DNA from: Candidatus Absconditabacterales bacterium
Lineage (GTDB): Bacteria; Patescibacteria; JAEDAM01; Absconditabacterales; Absconditicoccaceae
Assembly (NCBI GenBank): GCA_938010495.1
Contig: CALLUT010000047.1
Span: forward strand, 1 to 28,043
Length of the DNA: 28,043 nt
Reading direction: 5' to 3'
Shown: positions 27,799 to 28,043 of the stretch, one piece after another
Numbering within the stretch: the first letter of the stretch is position 1
Layout of the letters: the number at the start of each line of letters is the position of its first letter
Position numbers and translations under genes: made by a program
The notes under the pieces: model-generated
What the model was told of the DNA's origin: nothing
Database searches by the model: none
What the model saw: the letters and a program-made list of their open reading frames with translations, nothing else

Positions 27799-28043
27799 CA
27801 CTCATTCTATAGTAACCTCTTCATCCACATACTCTTCAACTGAAGTTATTTTTTCAAATCAATTATCCGTGTATACAGCAAAGATAATTTCTTGAAATTC
27901 TTTGTTCTTATTTTCAAGAAGTGACTGAAAAAAATTTCTATTTGACTCGTCAATATAAGCAAGAATAGTAAAATTTACTCCTCAATCATATCACAATTTA
28001 TCTAAGTGATTTGATAAGTCATGTTTTGATATTCATTCTTCAA
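27787..28043 (-). CDS. Unknown protein, C-terminal part (N-terminus beyond window)
   Basis: Open with TGA=Gly from the right edge to TAG at 27787-27789; about 85 residues visible. The visible part is acidic and non-membrane, containing GVNFTILAYIDESNRNFFQS, EFQEIIFAVYTDNGFEKI and SVEEYVDEEVTIEG. The other two minus-strand frames have early TAG or TAA stops here, which supports the call. No family recognised. It converges on dnaA and overlaps its last 12 bases, including the dnaA stop codon. Confidence 0.7.

Noticed and set aside
1..28043. Mass pseudogenisation as the explanation of the in-frame TGAs
   Set aside because: Stops other than TGA are absent from the frames, TGA sites coincide with conserved glycines, and no frameshifts are needed.

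Overview
Organism and genetic code. The window is an A+T-rich bacterial chromosome segment in which almost every gene is interrupted by in-frame TGA codons. Reading TGA as glycine restores full-length proteins, and the TGAs fall on invariant glycines: the DnaA P-loop GNVGLGKT, the release-factor GGQ, the transpeptidase KTGT and the glycosyltransferase DDGS. This is translation table 25, known from the Gracilibacteria and Absconditabacteria (BD1-5 / SR1) branch of the Patescibacteria (CPR). I cannot choose between the two from this window. Start sites lack Shine-Dalgarno motifs, while several promoters are close to sigma70 consensus. All coordinates below use TGA=Gly; only TAA and TAG are stops.

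Layout. (1) 1-5986, minus strand: a six-gene block with overlapping or nearly touching genes: M29 aminopeptidase, RecB/Cas4-like Fe-S nuclease, GT-C-like membrane protein, DUF1616-like membrane protein, GT2 glycosyltransferase and a PfkB sugar kinase cut by the left edge. (2) 6067-11943, plus strand: a consensus promoter, then a membrane-anchored protein with a possible DUF4230-like end, a DUF3179 protein, a class B penicillin-binding protein and a thioredoxin-fold protein. (3) 11940-14407, minus: five tandem two-TM T4SS-pilin-like genes, with a consensus promoter at the head and a terminator plus a second promoter before the last copy. (4) 14433-19167, minus: sortase, M23/SLT cell-wall protein and two ionotropic-glutamate-receptor-like proteins. 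(5) 19436-21118, plus: DUF368 (PopT-type) membrane protein and a DUF4105 protein. (6) 21158-22231, minus: a hairpin terminator, a secreted beta-rich protein with no TGA codons, and RNase P RNA. (7) 22265-27798, plus: secG, a type-5 peptide-binding protein, M50 site-2 protease, prfA and dnaA. (8) 27787-28043, minus: a partial unknown gene converging on dnaA.

How it fits together. Much of the window concerns the cell envelope: peptidoglycan synthesis (PBP, and DUF368, a family that recycles the lipid carrier), wall remodelling (M23/SLT), surface attachment (sortase), surface glycans (GT2, GT-C), secretion (SecG), sensing or uptake (iGluR-like pair, peptide-binding protein) and a pilin-like array. 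This suits an epibiont that lives on another cell, although lifestyle is inference. The most unusual items are the two receptor-like proteins with a reduced membrane insert, the five-copy pilin array, RF1 with altered residues around GGQ, DnaA with altered DNA-contact residues, and the TGA-free secreted gene. There is no gene-free stretch longer than 300 bases apart from the one occupied by rnpB.
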